Shown: in pieces, positions 28,201-35,321 of the stretch
Numbering within the stretch: the first letter of the stretch is position 1
How the letters are laid out: each line of letters opens with the position of its first letter
NCBI GenBank assembly: GCA_038209775.1
Contig: JBBQXK010000011.1
Coordinates: 26,349 to 90,348 of the forward strand
Direction of reading: 5' to 3'
DNA from: JBBQXK01 sp038209775
GTDB taxonomy: Bacteria > Pseudomonadota > Alphaproteobacteria > Rhodobacterales > Rhodobacteraceae
Length of the DNA stretch: 64,000 bases
The notes under the pieces: generated by a model
Told to the model about the DNA's origin: nothing
Seen by the model: only the letters and a program-made list of their open reading frames with translations
Database searches by the model: none
Position numbers and translations under genes: made by a program

Positions 28201-28349
28201 ACGATCCGGTCATAAACCTCACGCGCCAGAAGGCGCAACGGCAGGCCGATCACCCCGGTGCGGTGCCCCAGCATCCGGTCGATGGCATAGTGGGTCTTGC
28301 CGGTATTGGTCGGCCCAAGCACAGCCGTGACGCGCGCGTTCGTCAGCAT
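25278..28349 (-). CDS. SUV3-like superfamily 2 RNA helicase
   Basis: A 1023-residue helicase resembling mitochondrial SUV3. Walker A GPTNTGKTHYA is near residue 12, the DExH box appears as VAVDEIQLC, a second helicase domain contains VATDAIGMGLNLDI, and motif VI is QIAGRAGRH. The SUV3 C-terminal region follows. The last 250 residues are low complexity, first Ala/Glu/Val-rich then basic Arg/Gly/Asp/Lys-rich (GGKPQGDR-like repeats), probably a flexible RNA-binding tail. It starts the S4-protein operon; the fixed order helicase/S4/fdxA/carD is familiar from related alphaproteobacteria. Confidence 0.92.
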   Translation of the reverse strand: MLTNARVTAVLGPTNTGKTHYAIDRMLGHRTGVIGLPLRLLAREVYDRIVAARGPAVAALVTGEERIVGERAQYWVCTVEAMPLEIGADFVAVDEIQLCADPDRGHVFTDRLLRARGLVETLFLGSEAMREAIAALVPRVTFLKRERFSTLTYTGPKKISRMPARSAIVGFSVDNVYAIAELIRRQKGGCAVVMGALSPRTRNAQVAMYQNGEVDYLVATDAIGMGLNLDIRHVAFSATDKFDGRRMRPLFPHEMGQIAGRAGRHLTPGTFGVTGEAGPLDDDLVEALENHRFAPVKRLFWRNEGLEFGSIARLTGSLEAPTTNEWLMRAREADDLVALKMLSEMPEVAARVSGPQGVRLLWDVCRVPDFRGVSETEHATLLARIHGFLSAGQIPSDWMAKAIARIDRTEGDIDTLSKRLAYVRTYTYVAQRKGWLAEESHWRGETRAVEDRLSDALHAALTKAFVDRRTSVLMRRLKQKESLVAEVNDKGEVTVEGEFVGRLEGFRFRQDASGSPDEARVLRAAAVQALRPEFHLRADKFYNAPDTEVDFTAQGGLMWGTNAVGKLVKGADILHPLVEPFVDEDAGPEVAEKVRRRLQHFIDRKVAALFEPLTAMQKDEGLTGLARGFAYRLVEGLGILPRDVVAEEAKALDQEARASLRKHAVRFGQFTIFQPLLLKPKATALRLVLWSLANNVDDMPESPPPGLVTIPNLPAVPRGHYTLAGYHPAGARAIRIDMLERLADLLRAKDSRAGFEATPDMLSITGMTLEQFSGLMEGLGYRGVRAERAKVKAEVAVMVVDAPEAVVAEPEAEAVAEVMAEIAPEPAPEADVVAEVVVDGEAEVAPEAPAVEMEVYYTFTWAPRARVQPDRHANRPPRPAGAEGAADRPRGPRPPRQGQRPSSDRRDATPAVAAAPVVEGEVVAGADARPDAPRNDAPRGDRPRHKHGGKPQGDRAGGKEGDRNGAKPQGDRGDRKGGKPDYAKPAYPKDDRPKTYEARPPRVEKPIDPDNPFAVLAALKGRV

Positions 28350-28373
28350 CGTCGGCGTCCCGGGGATAGGGGG

Positions 28374-28931
28374 TTACAGGTCCTGACCGGCAGCCTTGGC
28401 TTCCAGTCGCGCGATGGATTGCAATACCCCCTCAAGATGGGGATGTACAGCAAGGGCGCTGCGGTAAACCTCCATCGCCTGCGCGTCGCGCCCGGTCTCT
28501 TCCAGAATCATCCCGAACCCCGCCAGCGCACCAAAGTGGCGCGGGTTCAGCCGCAGCACCTGTGCGATATCGGCCACTGACGGGCCGTATTCGCCCACCT
28601 GAAAATACGCCGTCGCCCGCGCATTCCACCCTTCGGCAAAGTCGGGCGCATGGTCAACCAGCGCCGTCAGATGCTCGATCGCCAGCGGCATGTTGCCCTG
28701 CGCCATCGCATCCCGGCCCCGCTTCAGCAGCAGGTCCATCGCCGGCGACCCCGATTTCGACCACTCCGACCAGATTTCCCGCTCGATCCGCCCCGCCGCA
28801 CCGGCATCGGCGTCTTTCAGCCGGGTGAACAGGCCATCCAGTGTTTCACTTTGCGCCCAGGCCCCCGTCGCCAGAAAAATCGGCAGCAGGGACGCAACGA
28901 TACAATTGTGAAACCAGATGCACGCTTTCAT
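28374..28931 (-). CDS. Periplasmic tetratricopeptide-repeat protein
   Basis: A 185-residue protein with a signal peptide (cleavage after AWA, near residue 26) and TPR units, seen in AIEHLTALVDHAPDFAEGWNARATAYFQVGEYGPSVADIAQVLRLNP and HFGALAGFGMILEETGRDAQAMEVYRSALAVHP. It is probably a periplasmic scaffold; partner unknown. No strong ribosome binding site precedes the ATG at 28931. It lies 24 bp upstream of the helicase gene on the same strand and may head that transcript. Confidence 0.82.
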   Translation of the reverse strand: MKACIWFHNCIVASLLPIFLATGAWAQSETLDGLFTRLKDADAGAAGRIEREIWSEWSKSGSPAMDLLLKRGRDAMAQGNMPLAIEHLTALVDHAPDFAEGWNARATAYFQVGEYGPSVADIAQVLRLNPRHFGALAGFGMILEETGRDAQAMEVYRSALAVHPHLEGVLQSIARLEAKAAGQDL

Positions 28932-29012
28932 AAGGGCAAGTGTAGCGTAGCGCCTCCCGAAATCCAGAGGGTCCGCGTCACGTCCCCGCGACACCGAAAT
29001 AGGAGAATGCAG

Positions 29013-29297
29013 ATGTCCGATGTGATCACCGCCGCCGTAGCGATGCTGGCAGCCAAGGTGCAGGGTTTCGACGGCGTGGCCAAATTCGTGATCCCCGGCG
29101 AAGGTGCCATCATGATCGACGCCGATGGCGTCCGCGCGGGCGATGACGAGGCTGACGTGACCCTGACCGCCGATGCCGACGTGTTCCGCTCGATCATGGA
29201 AGGCGACACGAACCCCACCGCCGCCTTCATGCAGGGCAAGCTGACGGTCGATGGCAACATGGGCCTTGCGATGCAGCTTGGGGCGATCCTGGGGTGA
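29013..29297 (+). CDS. SCP2 sterol-binding domain protein
   Basis: A 94-residue protein that is one small SCP2 domain: KFVIPGEGAIMIDADGVRAGDDEADVTLTADADVFRSIMEGDTNPTAAFMQGKLTVDGNMGLAMQLGAIL. It should bind a hydrophobic ligand such as a fatty acyl chain. AGGAG lies 7 nt before the ATG at 29013, which is preferred over the ATG at 29007. The stop overlaps the GTG start of the hydrolase gene (GTGA), so the two are coupled; a joint role in lipid handling is likely. Confidence 0.92.
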   Translation: MSDVITAAVAMLAAKVQGFDGVAKFVIPGEGAIMIDADGVRAGDDEADVTLTADADVFRSIMEGDTNPTAAFMQGKLTVDGNMGLAMQLGAILG

Positions 29298-30217
29298 CGC
29301 CGGCCCCGTTCTATGCCGAAGTGGCCGATGCGCCTGCGGGCGGGCGGGTGGTCTGGCTGACCACATCTGACGGCGTGCGCATCCGCGCCGCCCATTGGCC
29401 GGGCACGTCGCGCGGCACGGTGATCATCGTGCCGGGCCGCACCGAATGTATCGAGAAATACGGGCGGGTGGCCGCCGACATGGTGGCGGCCGGCTATCAT
29501 GCCGTGGTGATCGACGTGCGTGGCCAAGGGCTGGCAGCGCGCCTTCTGCCCGATCCGATGGTCGGGCACGTTTCAATATTTCCGGACTATTACAAAGACA
29601 TGCAGGCGCTTCTTCCGTTACTGGATGAACTGCCACAGCCGCGATTCCTGCTGGCCCACTCGATGGGCGGCACGATTGGCCTGCGCGCACTGGTCAACGG
29701 CTTCCCCGTCGCCCGCGCCGCCTTTTCCGCGCCGATGTGGGGCATCCGCTTTGGCCGTGGCGTGGCCCCCCTTGCGCGGGGCATGGCGACGCTGGCGCAC
29801 CTGTTCGGGCGCGGCCATGCCTATGCGCCGGGAACCGGGCCGGTCACATATCTCATGGCGGCACCCTTTCAGGGCAACACCCTCACCACGGATGAGACGA
29901 CATGGAACTGGATGAAACATCAGGTCGCCACACATCCTGACCTGTCGCTTGGCGGCCCCAGCTTTCGCTGGGTGCAGGCGGCACTGGCCGAATGCCGCGC
30001 CTTGCAGGCCCTGCCCGCCCCCGATGTGCCGGCACTGGCCCTGCTGGGCAGCGCTGAAAAGATCGTCGATCCGCAGGCGATCCGGGCCCGCATGGCCACC
30101 TGGCCCGGCAGCAGGCTGGTAATCCTGCCCGGCGCCGAACACGAGGTGCTGATGGAGGCGCCGCGCCTGCGGGCCGAGGCGATGCACGCGATCCTCGACC
30201 ACTTCGCCGCTGCCTGA
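29294..30217 (+). CDS. Alpha/beta hydrolase, lysophospholipase (PldB) type
   Basis: A 307-residue serine hydrolase. The oxyanion/turn region VIIVPGRTECIEKYG, the nucleophile elbow AHSMGG (near residue 119) and the C-terminal His in AEHEVLME are visible; LGSAEKIVDP probably supplies the acid. It resembles PldB-like lysophospholipases or monoacylglycerol lipases. It starts with GTG at 29294, inside the stop of the SCP2 gene, which argues for co-translation and a lipid substrate. Confidence 0.87.
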   Translation: MTPAPFYAEVADAPAGGRVVWLTTSDGVRIRAAHWPGTSRGTVIIVPGRTECIEKYGRVAADMVAAGYHAVVIDVRGQGLAARLLPDPMVGHVSIFPDYYKDMQALLPLLDELPQPRFLLAHSMGGTIGLRALVNGFPVARAAFSAPMWGIRFGRGVAPLARGMATLAHLFGRGHAYAPGTGPVTYLMAAPFQGNTLTTDETTWNWMKHQVATHPDLSLGGPSFRWVQAALAECRALQALPAPDVPALALLGSAEKIVDPQAIRARMATWPGSRLVILPGAEHEVLMEAPRLRAEAMHAILDHFAAA

Positions 30218-30225
30218 CCGCCCGC

Positions 30226-31275
30226 TCAGCCCGTGGCGCGTGCCGGTGCCCCTGAACCCGCCACCCGGTCATGAAACAGCGCCCGGCCCCGCCCGGCATG
30301 TTTCGACGCATAGGTGGCCGCATCCGCATCGCCCAGAATCTCGTCCGCCGACAGCACCTCATAGGCGGTGGACACCGAGATGCCGATGCTGGCCGAGATG
30401 CGGCACAGCCGCCCCTCATGCGTGAACGGCTCGCTCAGGCGCATCACGATCCGTTCGGCAATCGCAGCCAGCACCGCAGGCTCGGTCTGGTCGGGATAGA
30501 CCACCACAAACTCATCGCCGCCGATCCGTGCCACCGTGTCATCGCGCCGCGTCTCTTCGCGCAACACGCGCGCCACTTCGCGCAACACATGGTCGCCCGC
30601 CGCATGGCCTAGCGAATCGTTCACCGCCTTGAAGTAATCCAGATCAATGTGCATCAGCCCGAACGGCACCGCCCGCGCGACCGCCGCCGCCATCGTCAGG
30701 TCCAGCGCCCGGCGGTTGCGCAGGCCGGTCAGCGTATCGGTCAGCGCCTGCGCCTCGGCCGTCCGCTTGGCGCCTTGCAGGCGCAGGTTCAGGCCGCGCA
30801 ATTCCTCGGTCACCGCCGATGTCGCCTCGACCAGATACAACAGCTCCATCGCAAGATCGGTCGCCGCGAAATCGGCGTCGGTCAGGCCATGGTTGCGCAC
30901 CGCGTCGATGATGCCGATGCCGAACGACAGGTTGACCAGCAACCCCGAACCCCCGGCAAACGGCAGTGCTATGCCCGCAAACCCCTGCCCCTCGGCCCCC
31001 CGCTGCACCAGCGTCAGCTTCAGGCCCGCCCGCAGGCGCAGGTCGGCCATGTTCTGCACCCCCCCGGGACGCCGCACCTCGAAAAGGTCAAAAAACGGGC
31101 GGCCGATCAGGCGCGTCTTGGGGAACAGCTTGCGCAAGGTGGGGCCAGTGGCGGCAACATGGCCGTCTGGCGACAACGTCAGATGCAGCGGCATCATCAC
31201 GTCCAGCGCCGCCTGCGCCAGGGCCACCGCCACCGGATCATGCGGCGTCAGGCTGGATGTCTTGGGTATCGCCAT
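30226..31275 (-). CDS. Diguanylate cyclase with H-NOX-associated domain
   Basis: A 349-residue protein. Residues 20-150 resemble the H-NOX-associated (HNOBA) sensor domain (MMPLHLTLSPDGHVAATGPTLRKLF; FFDLFEVRRPGG), then a short coiled coil (EELRGLNLRLQGAKR), then a GGDEF domain with intact GGDEF at residues 252-256 and an RxxD inhibitory site (RRDD) five residues before it. It makes c-di-GMP with product feedback. The start lies 3 bp after the stop of the H-NOX-fold gene, so the two form a sensor/effector operon. Confidence 0.92.
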   Translation of the reverse strand: MAIPKTSSLTPHDPVAVALAQAALDVMMPLHLTLSPDGHVAATGPTLRKLFPKTRLIGRPFFDLFEVRRPGGVQNMADLRLRAGLKLTLVQRGAEGQGFAGIALPFAGGSGLLVNLSFGIGIIDAVRNHGLTDADFAATDLAMELLYLVEATSAVTEELRGLNLRLQGAKRTAEAQALTDTLTGLRNRRALDLTMAAAVARAVPFGLMHIDLDYFKAVNDSLGHAAGDHVLREVARVLREETRRDDTVARIGGDEFVVVYPDQTEPAVLAAIAERIVMRLSEPFTHEGRLCRISASIGISVSTAYEVLSADEILGDADAATYASKHAGRGRALFHDRVAGSGAPARATG

Positions 31276-31278
31276 GGT

Positions 31279-31866
31279 TCAGCCACCCCCCGCCGAAAGG
31301 TCGAATCGCCGCCCCTCGGCAAAGCGCAGCGCGGGCAGATGAATGGCAATCTCTTCGCCCATCGGCCCCATGCCCCGATGGTCCAAAAGAACCAGCGCCC
31401 CATAGTCATCCGCCATCGCGCGCAGCAACCCCATCACCACATGCCCCGCCCCCGGCAACGGCGACCGGCAGGTCAGAACATAACACTCGGCCCCGTCTTC
31501 GCGCAATTCCAGGATCGGCAGGTCAAGGTCGGGCAGCGCCAGCCGCCCCCGCCCGCGCATATCCTCCAGCGAGTGCAGGAAATCCTGAAAATTCACGCCA
31601 CCAAACCGCAACAGCCGGCGCAGCGGTTCAAGGTTGGGGTGTGACACCAGATAGGTCCCCATATCCTCCAGCACCGTCTCGCTCGGGCGGTCAAGCAGGC
31701 GGGCCGCGGCACCGATCACGGCGCGGGTCTGGTCCAGTTCATACTGCAGCATCGGCTCGAAACTGTCGAACCCAAGGCCCGCGTCGCGCGCCACGGCCAG
31801 CCACAGCGCCTCACCATAGGTGTCGCGCAGAAAGCACTGCAGCGCCTTGTTGATCAGTCCGTGCAT
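31279..31866 (-). CDS. H-NOX-fold (heme NO-binding) protein lacking heme-ligand residues
   Basis: A 195-residue protein with the H-NOX start MHGLINKALQCFLRDTYGEALW and fold along its whole length. Aligned by eye to Nostoc H-NOX, the proximal heme His is Arg104 (FLHSLEDMRGRGRLALPDL), and the YxSxR motif is C133-x-S135-x-L137 (LTCRSPLPG). Both changes should weaken or abolish normal heme binding. A neighbouring His98 is the only nearby substitute. It is followed 3 bp later by a diguanylate cyclase, as for known H-NOX partners, so it likely still controls that enzyme, by another ligand or by protein contact. Confidence 0.85.
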   Translation of the reverse strand: MHGLINKALQCFLRDTYGEALWLAVARDAGLGFDSFEPMLQYELDQTRAVIGAAARLLDRPSETVLEDMGTYLVSHPNLEPLRRLLRFGGVNFQDFLHSLEDMRGRGRLALPDLDLPILELREDGAECYVLTCRSPLPGAGHVVMGLLRAMADDYGALVLLDHRGMGPMGEEIAIHLPALRFAEGRRFDLSAGGG

Positions 31867-31959
31867 CGCCCGCGTCTCATCTGGATTCCACCACAGCCTA
31901 GGGGTGCTGCCTTAACATATGCCGAACGCGATTGCCCGATTTTCGGACAACTTTTCCGG

Positions 31960-33687
31960 TCACGGCAAAATCGATACGCTGCGGTCGCGAAGTCGCAACT
32001 GGTTCTGCGGCACAGGTTCCAGCACCGGCCCCCCGTCCAGCAGCGCGGTCAGCGATGCAACACCGTCACCCGGTTTGGCCCCCTCGCCCGGAACCGCGCC
32101 CCGCCGGTCCCACCCGGCCCCCTCCCGCGCGCGGGTCAGCGCCGTCTGGCTCAGCCACCCGTCCGGGGTGACGCTCAGGAACATCGCTTCGGGTGCGCCT
32201 GGGTTGCCGGGTGGCCAGGCGGGCCAGAAATCGGCCACGACCAGCACGCAGGCCGCACGCCCGTCCGGCAGCCGCTGCTCGCAGGCCTGTGTCCAGTCGC
32301 GCACATCCCACACCTGAAGACCGGCCAGAATGTCGGCCGCCTGATCCGATGCGCCCTCGGGAATGACCGGCATCACCCGCAACAGCGCCGCCTGCGCCGC
32401 CTCTGACGGCACGTCGGTCGAGGGCCAGGTGTCGCGGTCGGCCAGCCGTGCCGCCAGCGCCTCCTGCCCCGGTTCAGCGGCCAGTTCGGTCAGTCGCGCC
32501 ATCCCCGCCGCCCCCGCCCGCCCCCAGCGGTCAAGCGCGTACAGATCCAGCCGGTCGAGCCCGCTCTGCCCCCCGGCATAGCGCGCCACCTGGCTTTGCG
32601 CGGCAATCGCCGTCGCGTCCAAGGCCGGCGTCAGCCACAGCGCACCCATGCCGATGATCGCCAGCGCCATCGCCAGATTGGTCCGCCGCACCCGGACCCG
32701 CCACCTGGCCCCGCCCGCCAGCGACCACAGATACCCCACACCATAGCCCAGCGCCACAAGGGCCACCGCCGCCCCCGCCACACGCGCAGGCGTCCACCCC
32801 GCCACCCCCACCCGCAGCGCCAGCGCCCAGACCGCCAGCACCGCCGGCACGATCACCAGCGCCGCCAACCCCTGCCCCGCCCGCGTCATCCACGGCTGCG
32901 TTGCCACCTGATCCTCGGCGCAGTCGCAGGCCGCCGACACCAGCAGCACCGCCACCCCCGCCATCGACAAAAGCGTCCCCGCCACCGACAACCCGCCCAG
33001 CACCGTGTCAAACCCGCGCAGCGGCAGCGCCAGCAGAAACACCCCCATCACCACCAGCACCACCGGCACCAGCAGCCGCAACAGCCGGATCAGAAGGTCG
33101 GGCGACAGCACCTCCGACAATTCGGCCACCACCGCCATCGCCAGCCCCGCAACCGCCCCGGTCACCACATAGGGCACCGGGTCGATCCCGATCAGCCGCC
33201 CGATCACATCCAGCCCCACCAGCGACAGCAGCGCATCCGACAGATACAGGATGCCCCAGACCAGCCCGGTAAACACCAGCGCCGCCGCAATGCGGATCAC
33301 CGCCGACCAGCTTTCGACGAAATGCGTCGGATAATCCGCCCAGTTCCCCCGGAAATGCGCAATCCAGAACGGCCAGGGCATCATGCCCACCAGAACCGCC
33401 GCAAACACCTCGGACGGCCCGATGAGGGTCTCGCCCGGACCGTCAAAGCGCAGGCTGGCCCAGGTCACCAACGCCGCCACCGCCAGCGCCGTCACCAGCG
33501 CCGCCACCCCGGCCCGGCGCAGGCCAACCGGCCCCGCCATCACCAACAGCCCGGCAAAGAACGCAAGTCCCCCCGCCGACAGGAACAACATCACCCGCTC
33601 GGGCAGCGCATCCCCGGCCCAGGCCTCGGCCAGCGCATAGAAACACACCCCCGCCAGCGCCCCGATGGCCGCCATTACCACGCGCAT
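31960..33687 (-). CDS. DUF4153-type polytopic membrane protein
   Basis: A 575-residue protein with about ten membrane segments in residues 1-390 (for example AIGALAGVCFYALAEAWAG, LLRLLVPVVLVVMGVFLLALPL) and a soluble C-terminal domain of about 190 residues (YALDRWGRAGAAGMARLTELA, DWTQACEQRLPDG). The pattern fits DUF4153 proteins; function unknown. Two adjacent ATGs at 33690 and 33687 follow GGAGG; the second has the better spacing. It is not obviously linked to its neighbours. Confidence 0.75.
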   Translation of the reverse strand: MRVVMAAIGALAGVCFYALAEAWAGDALPERVMLFLSAGGLAFFAGLLVMAGPVGLRRAGVAALVTALAVAALVTWASLRFDGPGETLIGPSEVFAAVLVGMMPWPFWIAHFRGNWADYPTHFVESWSAVIRIAAALVFTGLVWGILYLSDALLSLVGLDVIGRLIGIDPVPYVVTGAVAGLAMAVVAELSEVLSPDLLIRLLRLLVPVVLVVMGVFLLALPLRGFDTVLGGLSVAGTLLSMAGVAVLLVSAACDCAEDQVATQPWMTRAGQGLAALVIVPAVLAVWALALRVGVAGWTPARVAGAAVALVALGYGVGYLWSLAGGARWRVRVRRTNLAMALAIIGMGALWLTPALDATAIAAQSQVARYAGGQSGLDRLDLYALDRWGRAGAAGMARLTELAAEPGQEALAARLADRDTWPSTDVPSEAAQAALLRVMPVIPEGASDQAADILAGLQVWDVRDWTQACEQRLPDGRAACVLVVADFWPAWPPGNPGAPEAMFLSVTPDGWLSQTALTRAREGAGWDRRGAVPGEGAKPGDGVASLTALLDGGPVLEPVPQNQLRLRDRSVSILP

Positions 33688-33819
33688 CATCCCGCCTCCG
33701 GTTGCCCCGTACCCAACCCTAGCCGCGATTGCGCCCAGCGCCAACGGGGCCGACGGGCCCCTGCCCACCGCCCCCCGTTTCAGACGGGGACGGCGCAAGA
33801 TGTCCCGCTCGCCGGTCGC

Positions 33820-35136
33820 TCAGGGGTCGCTCCGCCGACGCAAGAGATGCCGCAGGTCGGGCACCTGCAGCATCACCGCATGGAACCACGACAGGAACCC
33901 GCCGCCATAGCTGGCCGCCACCTCGGTCAAAACGGCCCAGTTGGCCGCCGCAAACTCCAGAACGGCCCCAAGATGAGGCTGTACCACACCCGCCACAAGG
34001 CTTTGACCGACCCCATAGACACCGACCACCGCGACCGCCGCGATCTTCCAGATCAGGTTGCGATGCACCGCCCCCTGCACCGCCGCTCGGACTGACGAGT
34101 CGACCCCGGCCATGATCCGCGCTTCCATCGCACGCAGGTTGTCGCCGATGGCCGCCTCATCCCCTGCCACAACCAGGCTCAGCGCATCCTGTGCCGCCTG
34201 CACCTTTGCGGCAGGCGGGGCGTCGCGCATCCGGCGCGACCGTTCCATCAGCACCTCGACATCCGGGTGGCCCAGCGTCAGCCCCGGCCCGGTGCGCAGC
34301 ACATCGCCCAGTGCCTCGGCCACCTCCGCCGGAAACGCCTCGCCATCCTCGGCCCCGGTTGCCGCCCGCTGCGCCAGATCATCGACCTCCAGATGCACCG
34401 CCAAGAGGTCCACCTCGGCCAAAGGCCGGTCCACCAGCCCCGCCACCACCCGCGCCCGCCGCGCCAGACGCGGAAACCTGTTCCCCGCCTCCCGCGCCAG
34501 ATCGGCCGCCTTCTCCCGCAGCCGCGCATGCAGCACCTGCTTCAGCCGCTCCTCCCGCTCCGCCTCGGTCGGCAGCGAAGCCGCCACCTCCAGCCGCCCG
34601 TCGATGTCCTCGACGGCAAGGAAGGGGTCAGGCTCGGGCGACGGGGGCGGCGGCAGGGCGTCGAGGAAATCGAACAGGGCGCGGGCGCGTTCCCTGTTGT
34701 CTTTTATCTCGGCAATCCCGGCCAGCCGGACATCGGCGCGGGTGGTCGGGATATTCGCAAAGTGCAGGCCGAGAACCGATGGTCCTTCAGCCAGCCCCTC
34801 CAATCCCCTCAGCGGTCGAAGGTCCGTCACCCCGGTGCCCGAGAGGTTCAGCGACGTCAGCCCGCCCAGCCCCGCCACATGCGACAGGTCCGTCACCCCG
34901 GTGCCCGAGAGGTCAAGCCACGTCAGCCCGCCCAGCCCCGCCACCGGCGACAGGTCCGTCACCCCGGTGCCCGAGAGGCTCAGCGAAGTCAGCCCGGCAA
35001 GGTCCGCGATCTCGGGGGGCACACGGTCAAGCGCGCGGAACGACTCATCCCTGAACGACACCTCCGTCACCCCGCTGGCCTTCGCCCGGGCGATCAACTC
35101 CGCCGCTTTCGCATAAGCCCGGTCTGCGTCGTCCAT
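33820..35136 (-). CDS. Leucine-rich-repeat protein with C-terminal membrane segment
   Basis: A 438-residue protein. Residues 35-115 contain LRRs of 22 residues, with LSGTGVTDL-type repeats like those of internalins. The matching DNA repeats every 66 bp (copies begin near 34822, 34888, 34954) with few changes. A long charged helical middle part follows (about 150-355), then a hydrophobic segment near 362-385 (LIWKIAAVAVVGVYGVGQSLV) and an amphipathic end. No known effector domain is recognised. It is probably a membrane-anchored binding protein. The start is ATG 35136; GTG 35139 is possible. A repeat array lies 120 bp upstream. Confidence 0.78.
   Translation of the reverse strand: MDDADRAYAKAAELIARAKASGVTEVSFRDESFRALDRVPPEIADLAGLTSLSLSGTGVTDLSPVAGLGGLTWLDLSGTGVTDLSHVAGLGGLTSLNLSGTGVTDLRPLRGLEGLAEGPSVLGLHFANIPTTRADVRLAGIAEIKDNRERARALFDFLDALPPPPSPEPDPFLAVEDIDGRLEVAASLPTEAEREERLKQVLHARLREKAADLAREAGNRFPRLARRARVVAGLVDRPLAEVDLLAVHLEVDDLAQRAATGAEDGEAFPAEVAEALGDVLRTGPGLTLGHPDVEVLMERSRRMRDAPPAAKVQAAQDALSLVVAGDEAAIGDNLRAMEARIMAGVDSSVRAAVQGAVHRNLIWKIAAVAVVGVYGVGQSLVAGVVQPHLGAVLEFAAANWAVLTEVAASYGGGFLSWFHAVMLQVPDLRHLLRRRSDP
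34820..34990. repeat. 66-bp tandem repeats encoding LRR units
   Basis: GTCCGTCACCCCGGTGCCC recurs at 34822, 34888 and 34954, 66 bp apart, with nearly identical sequence in between. Each unit encodes one 22-residue LRR. High nucleotide identity implies recent duplication or ongoing slippage. Confidence 0.85.
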
Positions 35137-35255
35137 CACGTCCCCCCGCTACCTCGCAACATGGTTCGCGGCAGGTCGGCACACAAGGCGGGTCGGGAAT
35201 CGATTCGGCACACCTCAGTTAATGCGCCCGCAGCGTCATCGCGCAGGCGCTTCGG

Positions 35256-35295
35256 CGTATGCATCACCTGTGCATCGGTTGTGCATCGAATGCAC
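35256..35295. repeat. 11-bp phased GCATC array upstream of the LRR gene, array 3
   Basis: GCATC at 35261, 35272 and 35283, exactly 11 bp apart, inside TGTGCATCGG(T/A)-like units, starting with CGTATGCATC and ending in TGCACACC. On the minus strand the units contain GATGC, as do arrays 1 and 2, but the TACG core is mostly lost. It lies 120-160 bp upstream of the LRR gene start. Confidence 0.55.
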
Positions 35296-35321
35296 ACCCC
35301 CTTTTCCGGCCCCGTACCCCC

